NCBI GenBank assembly: GCA_029204225.1
Contig: CM055107.1
Coordinates: forward strand, 50,349,227-50,413,226
DNA: 64,000 bases
Origin: Diphasiastrum complanatum
Taxonomy: Eukaryota; Streptophyta; Lycopodiopsida; Lycopodiales; Lycopodiaceae
Direction of reading: 5' to 3'
Part shown: positions 1 to 10,651 of the stretch, piece after piece
Position numbering within the stretch: position 1 is the stretch's first letter
How the letters are laid out: each line of letters starts with the position of its first letter
Made by a program: the position numbers and the translations under genes
Notes under the pieces: model-generated
What the model was told of the DNA's origin: nothing
Databases searched by the model: none
What the model saw: only the letters and a program-made list of their open reading frames with translations

Positions 1-385
1 TGTTCGGTCCATACTTCAATTTGTATACCCATTTGCATTGCATAGTTTTTTGCTTATCTGGTACTGGTTGCAGCATCCATACCTCATTCTTCTTCATGGA
101 TTCGATCTCCTCATTCATGACTTGCACCCATTTGTCCATGTTTGGACTGTCGATGGCTTCCTCATAGGCTTACAATAAACCGCTGGATCCGCAGAACTCT
201 TTAGATGTTGAAGCCGAGCTACTTGGCACGAATCTGATTAGTGCTCTTCATTCTCTTGTTGATCTCCTGGGAGATTCTTCAGGTACTGCAATGTCTTTGT
301 CTTTGTCTCTTCGGCTAGGTGAGGAACCATTGACTTTCCTAAGATTTCGTAGCTGACAAAATTATCATTGGCCATTGTTCTGATT
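1..385 (-). pseudogene. Ty1/copia integrase-RT linker and start of reverse transcriptase, relic
   Basis: Read on the minus strand, positions 1-165 encode the canonical beginning of a copia reverse transcriptase. It runs from a DKWVQVMNEEIESM segment through NEVW to CKWVYKLKYG, the family's W(K/V)xAMxEE...NxxWxLxxxP...KWVFKxK pattern. Further upstream (about 170-385) lie linker remains with an LPGDQQENEEH stretch before RT. A stop near 167 and frame slips mark it as dead. The rest of RT would lie left of the window. Family assignment is firm; exact limits are not. Confidence 0.8.
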
Positions 386-764
386 TCATCAAACTTTGTT
401 GTCCCTTATGTTAGCCCAACATAGGAATTTATTGTGACATGTGTTTTGTAAGCCCACAAGTAATTCAGATTAGGAAAACCTTACACTTAGACCTTTTACA
501 ATTTAAGTTTAATTACTACAAACAATCATTTGTAATGGTTCAACTTAGAAAGTCTAAGTTTAAGATCTAATTCCTAAGTTCAAGTTAAGTTTAATTCTAA
601 GTTAGTGTAAGTGCACAAGTTAATTAGCTTTAAGTTTGGACTTAGTCCCATAAGCATGTTTAAGCTTAGGCCCACCACTCTTCCCATATATGGGAGTGGA
701 TTTGGGCCTCCAACATCACTTGTTTCCAAATATGTGTCTATATACATGTAGCACACTTCAAAAA
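386..764. other. Non-coding stretch, probably old LTR or leader
   Basis: A+T-rich with repeated short words such as CTAAGTT and TTTAAG, and a small CCATATATGGG palindrome near 685. I see no coding potential, PBS or clear LTR termini. It lies between two minus-strand copia relics and is probably their decayed non-coding DNA. Confidence 0.3.
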
Positions 765-1290
765 CTATACATTCTGCCAAGCCATGGATTCCAAGGCATT
801 TTGTGCACTTGAAGATACATCAATAAAACTATTAAGTGCATACATAATGTTGCCAAAGACAACTTGCCTTGCTTGATCCATATGATTGAGCCTAGATGGC
901 TCCATCTTGATACTCAAGGTTCTTCTTGGAGTCCTCGGGTCTTGAGCTTGCTCCTCTACTTGACTTGACTCCAAACCATCAATGAATTGAATAAGGTGTT
1001 GATCCAAAGGTGCTTCTTCAAGTTTACAAATCTTCCACTCTTGAAAGATCACATTTTCACCATTGACAAGTTCTTTGGTTGAAAACAAGTAGATTTTACA
1101 ATCTCTACTTGAAGAGCAAAACACTAACATTATTCCTATCATCGAAATAGGATAATCTTTGGTCCTTACATTGGAATAATCATGCACAAAGCATGTGGAC
1201 ACAAAGATTTCCAAAGCAAATGATGTTTCATCTTTTATGACTCTATTCAAACTATTACAAAAATAATTATCCAATGAAATTGCTTTATCA
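765..1290 (-). pseudogene. Highly diverged copia integrase C-terminus and pre-RT linker
   Basis: The minus strand keeps an open frame whose second half aligns by eye with the integrase C-terminus of copia A in this window (14.0-14.5 kb). Shared landmarks in the same order are a CFVHDYSNVRTK segment (A: CYVHVPLETRTK), IMLVFCSSSRDCKIYL (A: IMLGYASSSKGYKVYL), a VIF motif, TPRR, EPSRL and a final W-Q pair. The catalytic core is deleted or unrecognisable. The reading frame continues upstream to 1547 but that part does not look like integrase. It is a very old copy of the A/B/F-type lineage. Its W-Q codon (774-776, CAG on the minus strand) is useful because copia A has TAG there. Confidence 0.55.
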
Positions 1291-1547
1291 ACAACAAATG
1301 TAGATTTCAAAGCATCCCATTTCATTGTCTTGTCATACAAAGTAATAAACACTATGAATCTTAAAGGTAAGAAACAAGTCACCTCATATCTACTACTACT
1401 TTCCAAAAAGTATTCAAAGATAGTAGACTCTCCAATGCTCACCACCCTTGCATATGTACACTTGAATGGACAATTTGCATGCAATTTGATGACTCGGCCA
1501 TTGAGGACCTGGCAATGAATCAACCAAATAATGATGGAGTAGGGCAA

Positions 1548-1680
1548 ATTTGTCCTCCTTATATAGGCCTAAGACCATTATCGTGTATCAAACATTCTTC
1601 ATCTATTATCGTGTATCCAAGTCTAGGACAATACCGAATCCTATATACAGGACATGGACATAACATTCTTTCCCCCTTGA
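1548..1680 (-). repeat. Copia 3' LTR edge: polypurine tract, LTR start and TATA box
   Basis: On the minus strand a polypurine tract (TCAAGGGGGAAAG, about 1665-1677) is followed by a TGTTATG start at about 1664, the arrangement found at a copia 3' LTR. About 100 bp into it is CTATATAAGG (around 1560), a good TATA box. The LTR then runs into the diverged integrase relic, so only its first 100 bp or so are left. No RNase H is found upstream of the tract, so this is an isolated piece. Confidence 0.4.
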
Positions 1681-3243
1681 TTTGAATCTATCCTCACAAT
1701 AGGAAAGAAAATCAAAAACAGCTTTTTTAACTTTCAATATTAACCTAGAAAATCATTATCCTTAGTCTGACTTACATATCAAACAAGTACTCAGAGACAA
1801 AACTGTTTTTAAAAAAAACCTCTGCCTTGGAGTACAAACTCAGGTTTGAGAACTACACTAAGCAAATTTTCCATCTAAATGTCACTCTCTATAAGTTAGT
1901 AATAGCACCTTCATGTAGAACACTTATATGAAACACTGTGTGATGTATTACCTAACTCAAGAGATTATTATTAAAGAAAACTAACAATTACAGTCTGAAA
2001 TTATCCAAAATCTCTAGCAGACAAATCATAAAGGCTTCCAAGTACAAATATCCTTAGCATACACAATTCTAAGATATAATAATTCATTCAATTAGAACCT
2101 CTAGGAGATCCATTAAGATAAAAAATGGTTAGACTCAATTCTGAGTATCCTAGATACAACCTTGAGCTAAATGCCCCTGTTTCTAGCATCATATGCAAGA
2201 TAATAACAACCGTTTATCTTAACAGATTTGGCTGTCTTCTATAATAACTGGAGATCTAATAATAAAAAAACTGTACTCAAGCATCTACAGACTATAATCT
2301 GTACCAGAATATGATCCACTTGATTAATTAAATTCTCCACAAATAAAACAACTTACCTGGTGAAAATGTTTGTGAGATCTAACTCAGATAATAGATGAAG
2401 AATTAATCGCCACATTTAAGAATCATCACTATACCTTATCATCCTCTGACAATAATTATTTAGATCCTTATGATTTGTCAATCATAATTATTTAGAGCCT
2501 TATGATTCGTCAATCATAACTCTTTGAAATCCAAACCCATACTTAATCATTCAAGGGTACCGGAGTATATGTCCAATATAACTCAAGAAACAATAAGAAT
2601 CATTCTAAAATCTTTTCCACCAGGACAATAATGGATTTTACGAGTATTCTCCAAACCGGATTCTTTAATAGAAGTGCAAGATATTCAAGTTCTATATGCC
2701 ACAAGTAATTAAAGACAAAGCATACCAAAATGATAATGACAACCATCTTCAACAGATTACCATCTAGAATCAAATCTAGACACCCAGAGTCTTGTTGAAT
2801 ATCAGTTCAGTTATTATTCTTGAAATCATTATGATCTGCTATCCAATGAGCTCTTTGGTATCCAATCACTAATGGAATGAGTCTATTCCTCAATTAAGGA
2901 ATACTCAATACCAAGAATATCGTATATCCAATGCACATAATTTTAACTGATGAATCTTGATTGTTCACTCATAGGTATTACTTGGTTTCTGTTGTTTTCT
3001 AGAGATATTAAAGGTGGAAGCATGGAGGGATCATTTACATTCTATTTTGCTCTTCATGTTGGTTTTTCATCTTGATATGTAAAATAGAAGTACGAAATAG
3101 TGAAGTATCCAATTTGGACACTACCTTTTATATCAATTATGAAGTATTTCCATTTCATATTTATGATCCTCAAAGTAAAAGACTTATTTATAAATCATAG
3201 ATCACATCTTGGATTATTTTCTAAATCTATGCTAAGACTAGTT
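1681..3243. other. About 1.5 kb without recognisable genes
   Basis: A+T-rich sequence with many stops in all frames. I found no PBS, zinc knuckle, transposase or tRNA-like motif. A short near-repeat (AATTATTTAGA.CCTTATGATT) occurs twice at about 2451 and 2488. It is best read as decayed repeat DNA. Confidence 0.3.
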
Positions 3244-4056
3244 GAAGAGAGAGTGTGAAAATTGTCAACTAGTTTTTTAGCTTTCTAGTTAGTTTGTCAA
3301 TTTGAGCCTATATGAGGCCAAATTAGCAGATAAACTTCACATGGGTTTCTCACAAGTGTGAAATTAGTCAACATAACCAATTTTTAAGTTGCTTCCAAAT
3401 TCACTTAGTCACTTAGTCATGCAAAAGTTCTTTTTTAGCTTTACTTGCAATTTGGCCATTATGACTAGTTTAGGGCAAGTTTTGGATAAGATTGGCCAAA
3501 TGAATCACTTTCAGCTATAAATAACAAGTAGGTTGTGGAGAATGTAGAACCTAAGTGGCATTCCACTTTTGGAAGGTTTGGAGTGAATACTATCTCATTG
3601 ATTTTTGTTCTCTTCTACTTATGAGTAGAATACTTGTTGTAAGCTTGATCTATCTCTATTGGAGAGTGGTAATAAATGATCTCTTCCTATTGTATGGCCT
3701 GTTAACAGTGAATTGGAATGTGTGCAAATTGTCAAGATATCGTGAAACTAGCTACATTGTCTTGCAATATCTTGTTGTCGGAATTGTACTAGCATTCTTG
3801 GCTGGTTTTGCTGCTGGAAATGAAGCTATTGGAGGCTCATTAGATCATTCATGATCAAGTCATTAAGTTTTGATAATATCTTATGGCAAGATGGAGATGG
3901 AGGCTCATTCATTGATTTTCATGGTGGAAACATATCAAGAACGGACAAAAATGGAGGAAACATGCAAGCATTTGTTGGGAAAACTTTTGAACGAAGTCCC
4001 AACCAACAAGAGAAAGACAATGAAGACTATGAAGAACAGTGATAACTATGTTTAAT
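3244..4056 (+). repeat. Candidate LTR start with polypurine tract and TATA box
   Basis: GAAGAGAGAG (3244-3253) directly precedes TGTGAAAATTG at 3254, which resembles a polypurine tract followed by an LTR start. A TATAAATA box lies at 3516-3523, about 260 bp in, as expected for a U3 promoter. The downstream frames (3555-3854 and 3851-4055) encode nothing I recognise. The far end of the LTR is not identifiable, so this is only a suggestion. Confidence 0.25.
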
Positions 4057-4154
4057 AGGATCGTAAATTACTTAGAGAATGGAGATTACGAGCTGTTCTT
4101 TTGTGTTGAATAAGATTCTCAGTGTAGGAGTCTTAGACTGTCGTGAAAGAAAAA

Positions 4155-4266
4155 TTGTAGAAATGATTAGGCATCTGAGACAACCATGCAATCCTCTAAT
4201 ACTGATAACCTGATTATAAAGAGAATGTAGAAATAATTTAGGCATCAGAGACAGTCATACATTTCT
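4155..4266. repeat. Two diverged ~40-bp direct repeats
   Basis: A GTAGAAAT(G/A)AT.TAGGCATC(T/A)GAGACA block occurs at about 4157 and again at about 4227, each followed by a related CAT..A(C/T)C(A/T)CT tail. They are about 70 bp apart and share roughly 80 percent of bases by eye. Function unknown. Confidence 0.35.
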
Positions 4267-4510
4267 CTTTATGTTGATGCTTGCGTAAGAGGAGTGAGAA
4301 TTAATTTCATTCAACAAGAATACAAAAGGATGTAGAACAGTAGTGAATTTGTATAATAAAGTCATAGTAACAATGATCAGACCACAATACAATCACACTG
4401 ATAAGCACGTGATCCTACTCACAGATTCAAAGCAATTGTTAAAGTTATGAATATCTCTCTCTCTATATAATCACTAACTCTGAGGAGTCAACTACTGAAA
4501 GAGCCGTTCT

Positions 4511-4800
4511 CACTACGACATTCTGGAGAATTTTTGACCCTATTACCGAGGCTTTTAAGAAGAATTTGTTTTTGAAAGAACACCGCATACCTCGGTAAAA
4601 ACCATGATGTATACCTCAGAACGAGATCCTCGAAAAATTGCCTCAGTAATTGAGGCTTATTCACCTCATTTTTGTGTTGTTTATAGCACGCGTATACCGA
4701 GAGATACACCAAGGCCCCTCGGTATATCCCTCTCAACAAGCTATTGGTGACCCTCTCTATTCCAAGGATTATACCAAGGGATATCCCTTGGTATATCTCT
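4511..4800. mobile_element. Possible left end of a CACTA-like transposon with subterminal repeats
   Basis: CACTACGACATTCTGG starts at 4511. The next 290 bp contain repeated copies of a CCTCGGTA/TACCGAGG word in both orientations (near 4541, 4591, 4641 as a variant, 4697, 4716 and 4787 as a variant). A CACTA terminus followed by clustered short subterminal repeats in both directions is typical of CACTA (En/Spm) elements, where TNPA-type proteins bind. The transposon gene at 5.6-7.4 kb supports the reading. The matching right end is weak, and no 3-bp target duplication was found. Confidence 0.4.
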
Positions 4801-5104
4801 ATTAAAAGTTTACCCTGTTTCGAGGGTTTAAATTTTTTTTTTTTTTTAGGGCAAAACGGAACCAGCTTACTAGCTCCATTCTACCCTAAAAATGGACTCC
4901 ATCCGACCCCAGGAGTCTTTTGCACCACTTCTTATGAAGTTGGTTAGCAAAATCATTTGTTCATTCATTATTAAAAAATTTGCAAAATTTATTTGAGTTA
5001 CATTATAAACACTTAAAAATTGATGAAGGAAACTTAAATTCAACAAATATACATAAATGTTCCAAGTACAGAGATATGTTACAAATTGGATTATTGAAAT
5101 ATAC

Positions 5105-5340
5105 CTAATTATAATTAGATCCAGCTGAGTCATCCTCGTCCTGGCCATTGACGTCACAATTGGACTTGTGTGACTACGATGCATGGGATTGAGACTATGA
5201 TACCTACATCCAATGAATATAATTTAGTTATCTGAGAAATGTGATGAGAGTGAAAGTTAGACCACATGAATTTAGTGAAGTTAAAGTATATCTTGTAGCC
5301 ATATATACCTCAGATCTTGAATATCCATCTGAATCAATGC
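5105..5340 (-). pseudogene. Extra copy of the last exon and intron of the CACTA-like gene
   Basis: This stretch repeats, in the same orientation, the end of the gene at 5637-7390. It holds a Ser/His/Asp-rich C-terminal peptide ending in DDSAGSN, a splice acceptor (TGGATGTAG) before it and the intron-like sequence beyond. The corresponding parts of the main copy are 5637-5850. At about 5340 the similarity breaks off and an inverted segment begins. It has an extra stop codon near its start. Sequence similarity is evident by eye; the age of the duplication is not. Confidence 0.5.
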
Positions 5341-5495
5341 ACAAGGAAGACTTGAAGTTTGTGAAGAAAGGATTTCCTGAAATATCAGATCGTGTCAAAC
5401 AACAACGGGAGGCTGCTAAGAAGCTACAAGAGACTTCAGAGACCTTCACACCTTGGGAGTGGTGGCCAAGGTTCTCCCATGGACATCATTACAAC
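5341..5495 (+). pseudogene. Inverted duplicate of the plant transposase (Ptta/En/Spm-like) domain
   Basis: The plus strand encodes MHKEDLKFVKKGF followed by QQREAAKKLQET and GGQ/WPRFSHGH-like residues. The minus strand at 6212-6055 encodes the same series (VHKDDWKFTKKEF, then the same Gln/Lys-rich stretch). The two segments are therefore inverted copies about 560 bp apart, roughly 70 percent alike by eye. The family of short plant transposase-associated domains with a K.DW.F...K.R...K...HT.G..S/F layout is the likely source. Confidence 0.5.
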
Positions 5496-5636
5496 CCTGT
5501 CAAATGGCTCCATTCTATCTTAAAACTAAACTACATGCAATTAAAGAGCCATGTAGAGGACTTAACTTAAACAAATTATATATATTGATACATAAATATT
5601 TGAATTACAAATATATATCAGAATGAAATGCCTAAT

Positions 5637-7390
5637 TACTAGATCCAGCTGAATCGTCCCTGTCCTGGCCATGGTCATCAGACTCATGTGATTGCGATGC
5701 ATGAGACTAGGACTGCGATACCTAAGTGCAACAAAGATGTGTAAATTTTGTAAGTGATGTTGTTAGAGTGTCCGACCGAATGAATGTGGTGAAGTCAAAA
5801 TATATGTTGAAACCATAATACATACCTTAGAATATCCATCCCAGTCAATTCTCATTCCTTGTCTCTCCAATAATTCGAGTAATGATTGCAAGTTGTTGGA
5901 ATATGCATACTTGTACTCCTCTTTTGTGAGAGACTACTTTACGACATATTTCTCCATGAACCGACAAATCAGTGATTATAATTCAATTTAAACAAATCCA
6001 CAAATAAAATATGAATTATGACCAAAACAAGTTTAACTTATGGGTGGGGAGACTTACGAAATGGGCATGAAAAGAACCTTGGCCACCGTTGCCCAGGTGA
6101 GAGGGCCATGCCGTCTCCATTCGCTTCTTAGCTACTTCTTTTTGTTGCTGGAAACATCTGGATCTTCTCAAAATTCTTTCTTTGTAAACTTCCAATCGTC
6201 CTTGTGCACGTTGTATGGCCTAGATTTGCCAGCTCTCACCGCATCTCGGATTTCTGATTTGCGATGGCTCATCATGCTTCCCATGTGTCGTCCCATCCAT
6301 ATTCGGTCAAATTCTAGATCAGGGGAAGGGACTGGAAATTCTCTATACAACTGGTCAATGATATAATTTTTTTCCTCATCACTTTCTTTGCACTAGTCCT
6401 TGAAAATGTCCCTATTGAAGACCACATGTGTGAGCTGCCTCATGCGAGTGATGACACGACCACCGCGGTCATCCTCCACTATGCGCTTCTTCGCATTTAT
6501 GTCATAGGATGGCAAGACATCAGTTGACGGAGAGGTGGCAAAGGGAGTGTCAAGAGGAGTGGGGGAGTTGACTACAACGGGAATGATTTGGGGAGGAGTT
6601 TGAAGACAATCACGAGAAGAGTGAGGAGGGGTATTAAGAGGAGAAGCTTGGGGAGGAATTTGAGCGGGAGTGTAACCAACATGGGTTTGAATGGGAGAAA
6701 AAATGGGTGGAGTGGCTTGGCAAGAGGGATCATAGTGCCATGGAGACCCCATAGGGGACGTGGGTCCCGAAGAAGGAAAAATGTGAAAAACTCCACGGTG
6801 AAACATGACCCCACGACATATAGCCGAGAGGAAATGACTCAGTGGTAGTGGGTCTAGAGGGAGGGAAAATGTGAGTGGTAAAAGTGGGCATGCCGGGAAT
6901 CTGAGGTGTGACAGATGTAGGAGTTGCAGTATCGTGTGACGTATGTGCTGCCTTCTGGGTCAGTGTATCTAGAAATAGGGACTCCCTATGACAACATGCG
7001 CTACACGGACATGTCATCACCACATCCTCCACAACAGGAGACACCGTGGTGGCTCATCCTCCTCTCCAGAGAGTGTCGAGAGGAAGCACTGGTTGTAGTG
7101 ACAAGGGTGGGAGTGCAACCCTCGTTGAAGTGACTCTCATGGGAAGGGGAAACATGTGACTGGTCTACACGAGGAGTGGACTGAATCTCCTTGGTCGATG
7201 ATGTGTACTCAACCAATCGAGATGAGCTATGAGCCTTGTGTCGAGCCCTCAAGTGTTGTAAGACCCTATCCTGCTGGGAGAAAGGCAGCTGATCAAGGTA
7301 GCTATTGAACTCACTCTCGCTCATAGAGAAAAAGCAGGATGACCCACGATTATGGCCTGACCTCTGATTAAGGGATCCAATATGTGACAT
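5637..7390 (-). pseudogene. CACTA-like transposon protein (plant Ptta/En/Spm-type, TNPA-like), spliced
   Basis: The likely start is the ATG at 7390; the frame opens a little further upstream without ATG. The protein begins with a Ser/His-rich segment containing SESEFNSYLDQLPFSQQDRVL. It continues through a long Pro/Ser/Thr-rich middle (7000-6500), a Lys/Arg patch with RMRQLTHVVF (about 6420), and a conserved domain at 6350-6055 with DLEFDRIWMGRHMGSM and a HKDDW.F motif. It then has a helical QSLLELLERQG segment near 5880 and ends with a His/Ser/Asp tail at 5640. An intron of about 105 bp fits: donor TCTAAG|GTATGT near 5826 and acceptor TTGCACTTAG|G near 5720. Frameshifts and stops (one near 5938) indicate decay. 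In En/Spm-type elements such proteins bind the subterminal repeats. No transposase with a DDE domain is present, so the element was non-autonomous here. Confidence 0.5.
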
Positions 7391-7470
7391 AATAGGTGCA
7401 ACAGAATAGGAGGGATAAATATTGTAGACAACCAATGGGAGTCTTAAAAATTAGTAAGAAAAAAACATCA

Positions 7471-7473
<3 letters not shown>

Positions 7474-7565
<92 letters not shown>
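7474..7565. repeat. (TC)46 microsatellite
   Basis: A perfect run of 46 TC dinucleotides lies about 85 bp upstream of the start of the CACTA-like gene, where it would be in its promoter or 5' leader. Translations crossing it (Ser-Leu repeats) are artefacts. Confidence 0.98.
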
Positions 7566-7568
<3 letters not shown>

Positions 7569-7753
7569 CCTTGGGCTTCAAAAAATAGAGTATTGTGAAA
7601 TGGATGCCAAAACTTTTATGTATACTGCCTCATAGCTACAACGTCAATACCAACACATATGTATTGTCAATTCACGACCATTTCAAGTTCAAACAACAAT
7701 GATGATCCAACTGCATGGTTGGAGTACTGTTGGCAAGGGGAGTACCGTGATCC

Positions 7754-7764
7754 ATGTCGTACTA
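7754..7764. mobile_element. Possible right end of the CACTA-like element
   Basis: ATGTCGTACTA matches the reverse complement of the left end (CACTACGACAT) at 9 of 11 bases. If real, the element would span about 4511-7764 (3.25 kb). The terminal G is replaced, and no subterminal CCTCGGTA cluster is seen next to it, so the assignment is weak. Confidence 0.2.
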
Positions 7765-7923
7765 TACCAACAGGGTTAATATAGATTTTATAGTAAATAA
7801 TGTCATTCCCACAGAGGACAACGTTAGAAAGTTATGTTTTTGGTACAATTATGGCAAGTGGGTCCGAGTGTTATTATGGTTGTCGACAAACATTAATAAG
7901 TAACCAAATGGTAACCTAAAGTA

Positions 7924-7936
7924 GGCTCTAATACCA
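7924..7936 (-). promoter_or_regulatory. Primer-binding site of minus-strand copia LTR G
   Basis: On the minus strand this reads TGGTATTAGAGCC, one base off the initiator tRNA-Met complement TGGTATCAGAGCC. It directly follows the CA end of LTR G, the position required for minus-strand priming. Confidence 0.8.
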
Positions 7937-8593
7937 TGTTGAATTTCACATGTGTGGATTGTCCACTACATGTACTTGTGATCTCCTAAGGTGTGTAGAT
8001 GCACCAAGATCAAGAATAGATTGAAATTCAAGATCAATCTTAGATCCTATGGCAAAAACACACTACTACATGCATTCAATCACTTCCAACTCTCACTCAC
8101 ACGTGTGGGAAGTGTTCAAAAAATATTCTAAGTAAAAACAAGCTGCTCCCCTCAAGTAGAGAGAGAAAAACTATCATGAGCTCTCGGTAGAAAGAGAAAG
8201 CTAGAAAATCACTTACACTCAAAATCCACTCAATGTCAAAATCAATTAGATCCAAATGAGAATTACAATGATACTAGTAGATCCATGAGCTACCACTATG
8301 CTTAACTATGATTGGACCACACTTTGCCACCTCTTAATCCTATTGGACCATTGATCCATGCACCTCTAAATTCTATTGGACCATTTTCAAGCAAACCTCA
8401 AATTCTATTGGACCACTCATGGTTCCACCTCTAAATCCTATTGGACCTCTTAAACTTCATCAAACAAATTCATTACACTTGTCTACACTCTAATTGGCAC
8501 AAGTTTGGCCTCCTACTCTATTTTGGCTGAATAGTGGCATTACAAGTGGAAATGGATAATTTGACATCTATGCCAAATTTGACCCTATCAACA
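7937..8593 (-). repeat. Copia LTR, family G (5' LTR of a minus-strand element)
   Basis: Bounded by perfect 6-bp inverted termini (TGTTGA...TCAACA) and followed on its 3' side by a tRNA-Met primer-binding site, giving a 657-bp LTR. Its middle has the words AGAGAGAAAAA and GAGCTCTCGG, which recur in related form in LTR C (32.28-32.36 kb) and in the fragment at 42.70-42.86 kb. The internal region should extend to lower coordinates but is lost within about 150 bp. Confidence 0.65.
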
Positions 8594-9480
8594 TCTTACA
8601 CCTAAATGCTTGACTATGAAATTCTATGAGGCCCCTATATCAAACATTTTGATTTACTTTACAATTCTCCACACGTGGAAACATCCTCCACACATGTGAG
8701 ATTCACTTACAAACTTCTATCATAAAAAAATACCAAGCTAGATTTTTGCCAATTTCTCACACTTATGTTTGGGATGGGTAATGTTAATAAATTTAGAACA
8801 ACAATCTGGCCTCTATCGAATCAAATGAAGTGCGTTCTACAGATGATATGTTATCAGAGTAGTACAGCAGTACTACACTCTGGTTGATTAAGGTGTTGAC
8901 AGAGAACCGAGAATTGTTCGATGTATTCGCAAATGTGCTGACAATTAATTAATCGCGTTCGCGAACTATTTGTTTCTAGACAGAAGTCCTCAACAACTAA
9001 AGCCCAACTCAATGTTTAAAGAACACAAAGAGTTTTAGAACACGTTAGAAACATATGTCAATGCCAATCAGGAAAACAGATCAGAGACTTAATTCTTCAG
9101 ACAGGGACTGTCATCTCATATGTATACATACAGCTTTATTCAATGATTGTGCTAGACTGTACCAAAGATAGTCGTTATTCGAGTGGCGAAAAGAAAGTAT
9201 TTGCGACAAACGAATAAGATGGTTTAAAGACAGTTCTTTAGAGCATGCTTTACGTAAACACAACAAACGACTGTAATGCACTAGAGCGACTGTCTGATCA
9301 GAGAGTAATTCATGAAATGCGTTAGAGATTGTTAGCAGACTCAAGATCACTCACACTCAGCAGTGCGGAGAACAGAGACAAGAGAGAAGAACTCACAGAA
9401 CTCTATTCACTTCTTCAATCCCTTACATAAGCATAAACTCTTGTCTAGTTAACAATAAGACTAAAAATACGTTCAACTAT
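8594..9480. other. LTR-like non-coding sequence, unassigned
   Basis: No coding potential. In the 9.1-9.47 kb part the minus strand reads like a copia LTR R region (a short TATA-poor promoter, then TGTGAGTTCTTCTCTCTTGTC-like leader words). At about 8857 the plus strand has GTTATCAGAGTAG, a degenerate primer-binding-site look-alike in the opposite direction. The two cues conflict, so no element is called. Confidence 0.25.
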
Positions 9481-9762
9481 CCCATAGGAGGTATACTTAT
9501 TTATGAGTTAAAGTTACTCTAGTTTATCATGTCTTTTCGTATCTAGCCGTTTCATATGGACGACCTAGTAAAGGTTATCCAAGACAATGTCTTTTCCTTT
9601 TAAAGGTCTTGCCCTTAATTACAAGGCAAGTACTTAGGTGATATATTCCCGAAAAATGACTTAGGCCTCTTCATGATTTATACTTAATCGGCTCATATCT
9701 TCATTTTTGAGTATATCATGCCATATTTATGTTGATATTCAATATTTAACATTTTTGTGGCA

Positions 9763-10484
9763 TCACATATCCGCTTCCTCAAATGTGAAATGTCCTCGTG
9801 AACATATCATCTTCATTTTGAGGATTATTCGAGGAACATTCTTGTTCGTCAGATTTTCGTTGAAGCGAAAAGATATTTCTTCGTGTATTTCATCCTTTAG
9901 ATATTTCTTCATCTTAGAGAATATGTGTCTTGCTGTTTTTTTAATTGAATAGGTTGTTTTGAGTTGATCTTTGAATTGTTGATGAAAACTGGAATCAAAC
10001 TTCAAAACATCTTTAAGCTTAAAAAATTCAGCATCCCATAGAAACATCACCACGACAAAGACACGAATGAATATTCATGAATGATTCAGTTCTTCATATA
10101 ACTTCTGAGCAAGCTCCAAGTTCTGTTGAGCTTTGATCAAGAGCAAATCTTCTTTTAATTTTGTATAGCGGCCAACTGGTAAGTTGTCAAATTCTTCTAA
10201 CTTAACCGGGAGTAATGTTTCATCGAACAGCTCTTGGGTTAACTTGGTAATGTCTTCGCAGCAAAGGTACCAAATTGCCAAAATGTATATGTACAGACTT
10301 GCTTATAACGGAATGACTTCCTTTGATCTTGCAAATTATGGCGAATCTCTGCAAAATATTCTGCAAGGTTTCGCTCCCAATCCACATAAAGACAGAATAA
10401 TTCCGGATAAGCCATATTTATATTTATCAACAAACCTGCATCGTCGAATGCACCTAAATCCGCAACAGCTTGTGGCTTGTACAA
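9763..10484 (-). pseudogene. Unrecognised broken protein gene, possible endogenous negative-strand RNA virus nucleoprotein
   Basis: Three consecutive minus-strand blocks read in order: 10484-10239, then 10281-10075, then 10074-9763. Blocks two and three share a frame and are separated by one stop. Block one joins after a single frameshift near 10265. Together they give about 245 residues of globular, non-repetitive protein: an acidic/aromatic start (VADLGAFDDAG, then ELFCLYVDWERNL), a Lys/Arg-rich middle, and a helical Lys/Glu-rich end with MFLWDAEFF and a CSRGHF segment. There is no zinc knuckle, protease, integrase, RT or transposase motif. The layout loosely recalls nucleoproteins of plant rhabdo/varicosa-like viruses, which are often integrated in plant genomes, but I cannot prove it. 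It could equally be a host gene fragment. The start at 10484 is arbitrary; similarity may begin further upstream. Confidence 0.3.
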
Positions 10485-10651
10485 CTGAAACTGCGACTTT
10501 CGCTTCCAAACATTGTTAAAAATTCACAATTCTAGCTTGACTAGTTTTGGTCATATGACTTGTAAATAGTTAGATGGTCATGATGTGGCTTGTCACACGT
10601 GCCAAATAGCATAGGATTCCATTCATAAGGATGTTCTCAAGTAGACCTAAG

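Noticed and set aside
3555-4055. Two short plus-strand proteins
   Set aside because: No recognisable domain; they lie in a probable LTR/leader region and overlap in different frames.
6588-6848. Arg-rich plus-strand protein
   Set aside because: Shadow of the Pro/Ser-rich CACTA-like gene on the minus strand.
7396-7635. Ser-Leu repeat protein across the CT array
   Set aside because: Pure translation of a dinucleotide microsatellite.
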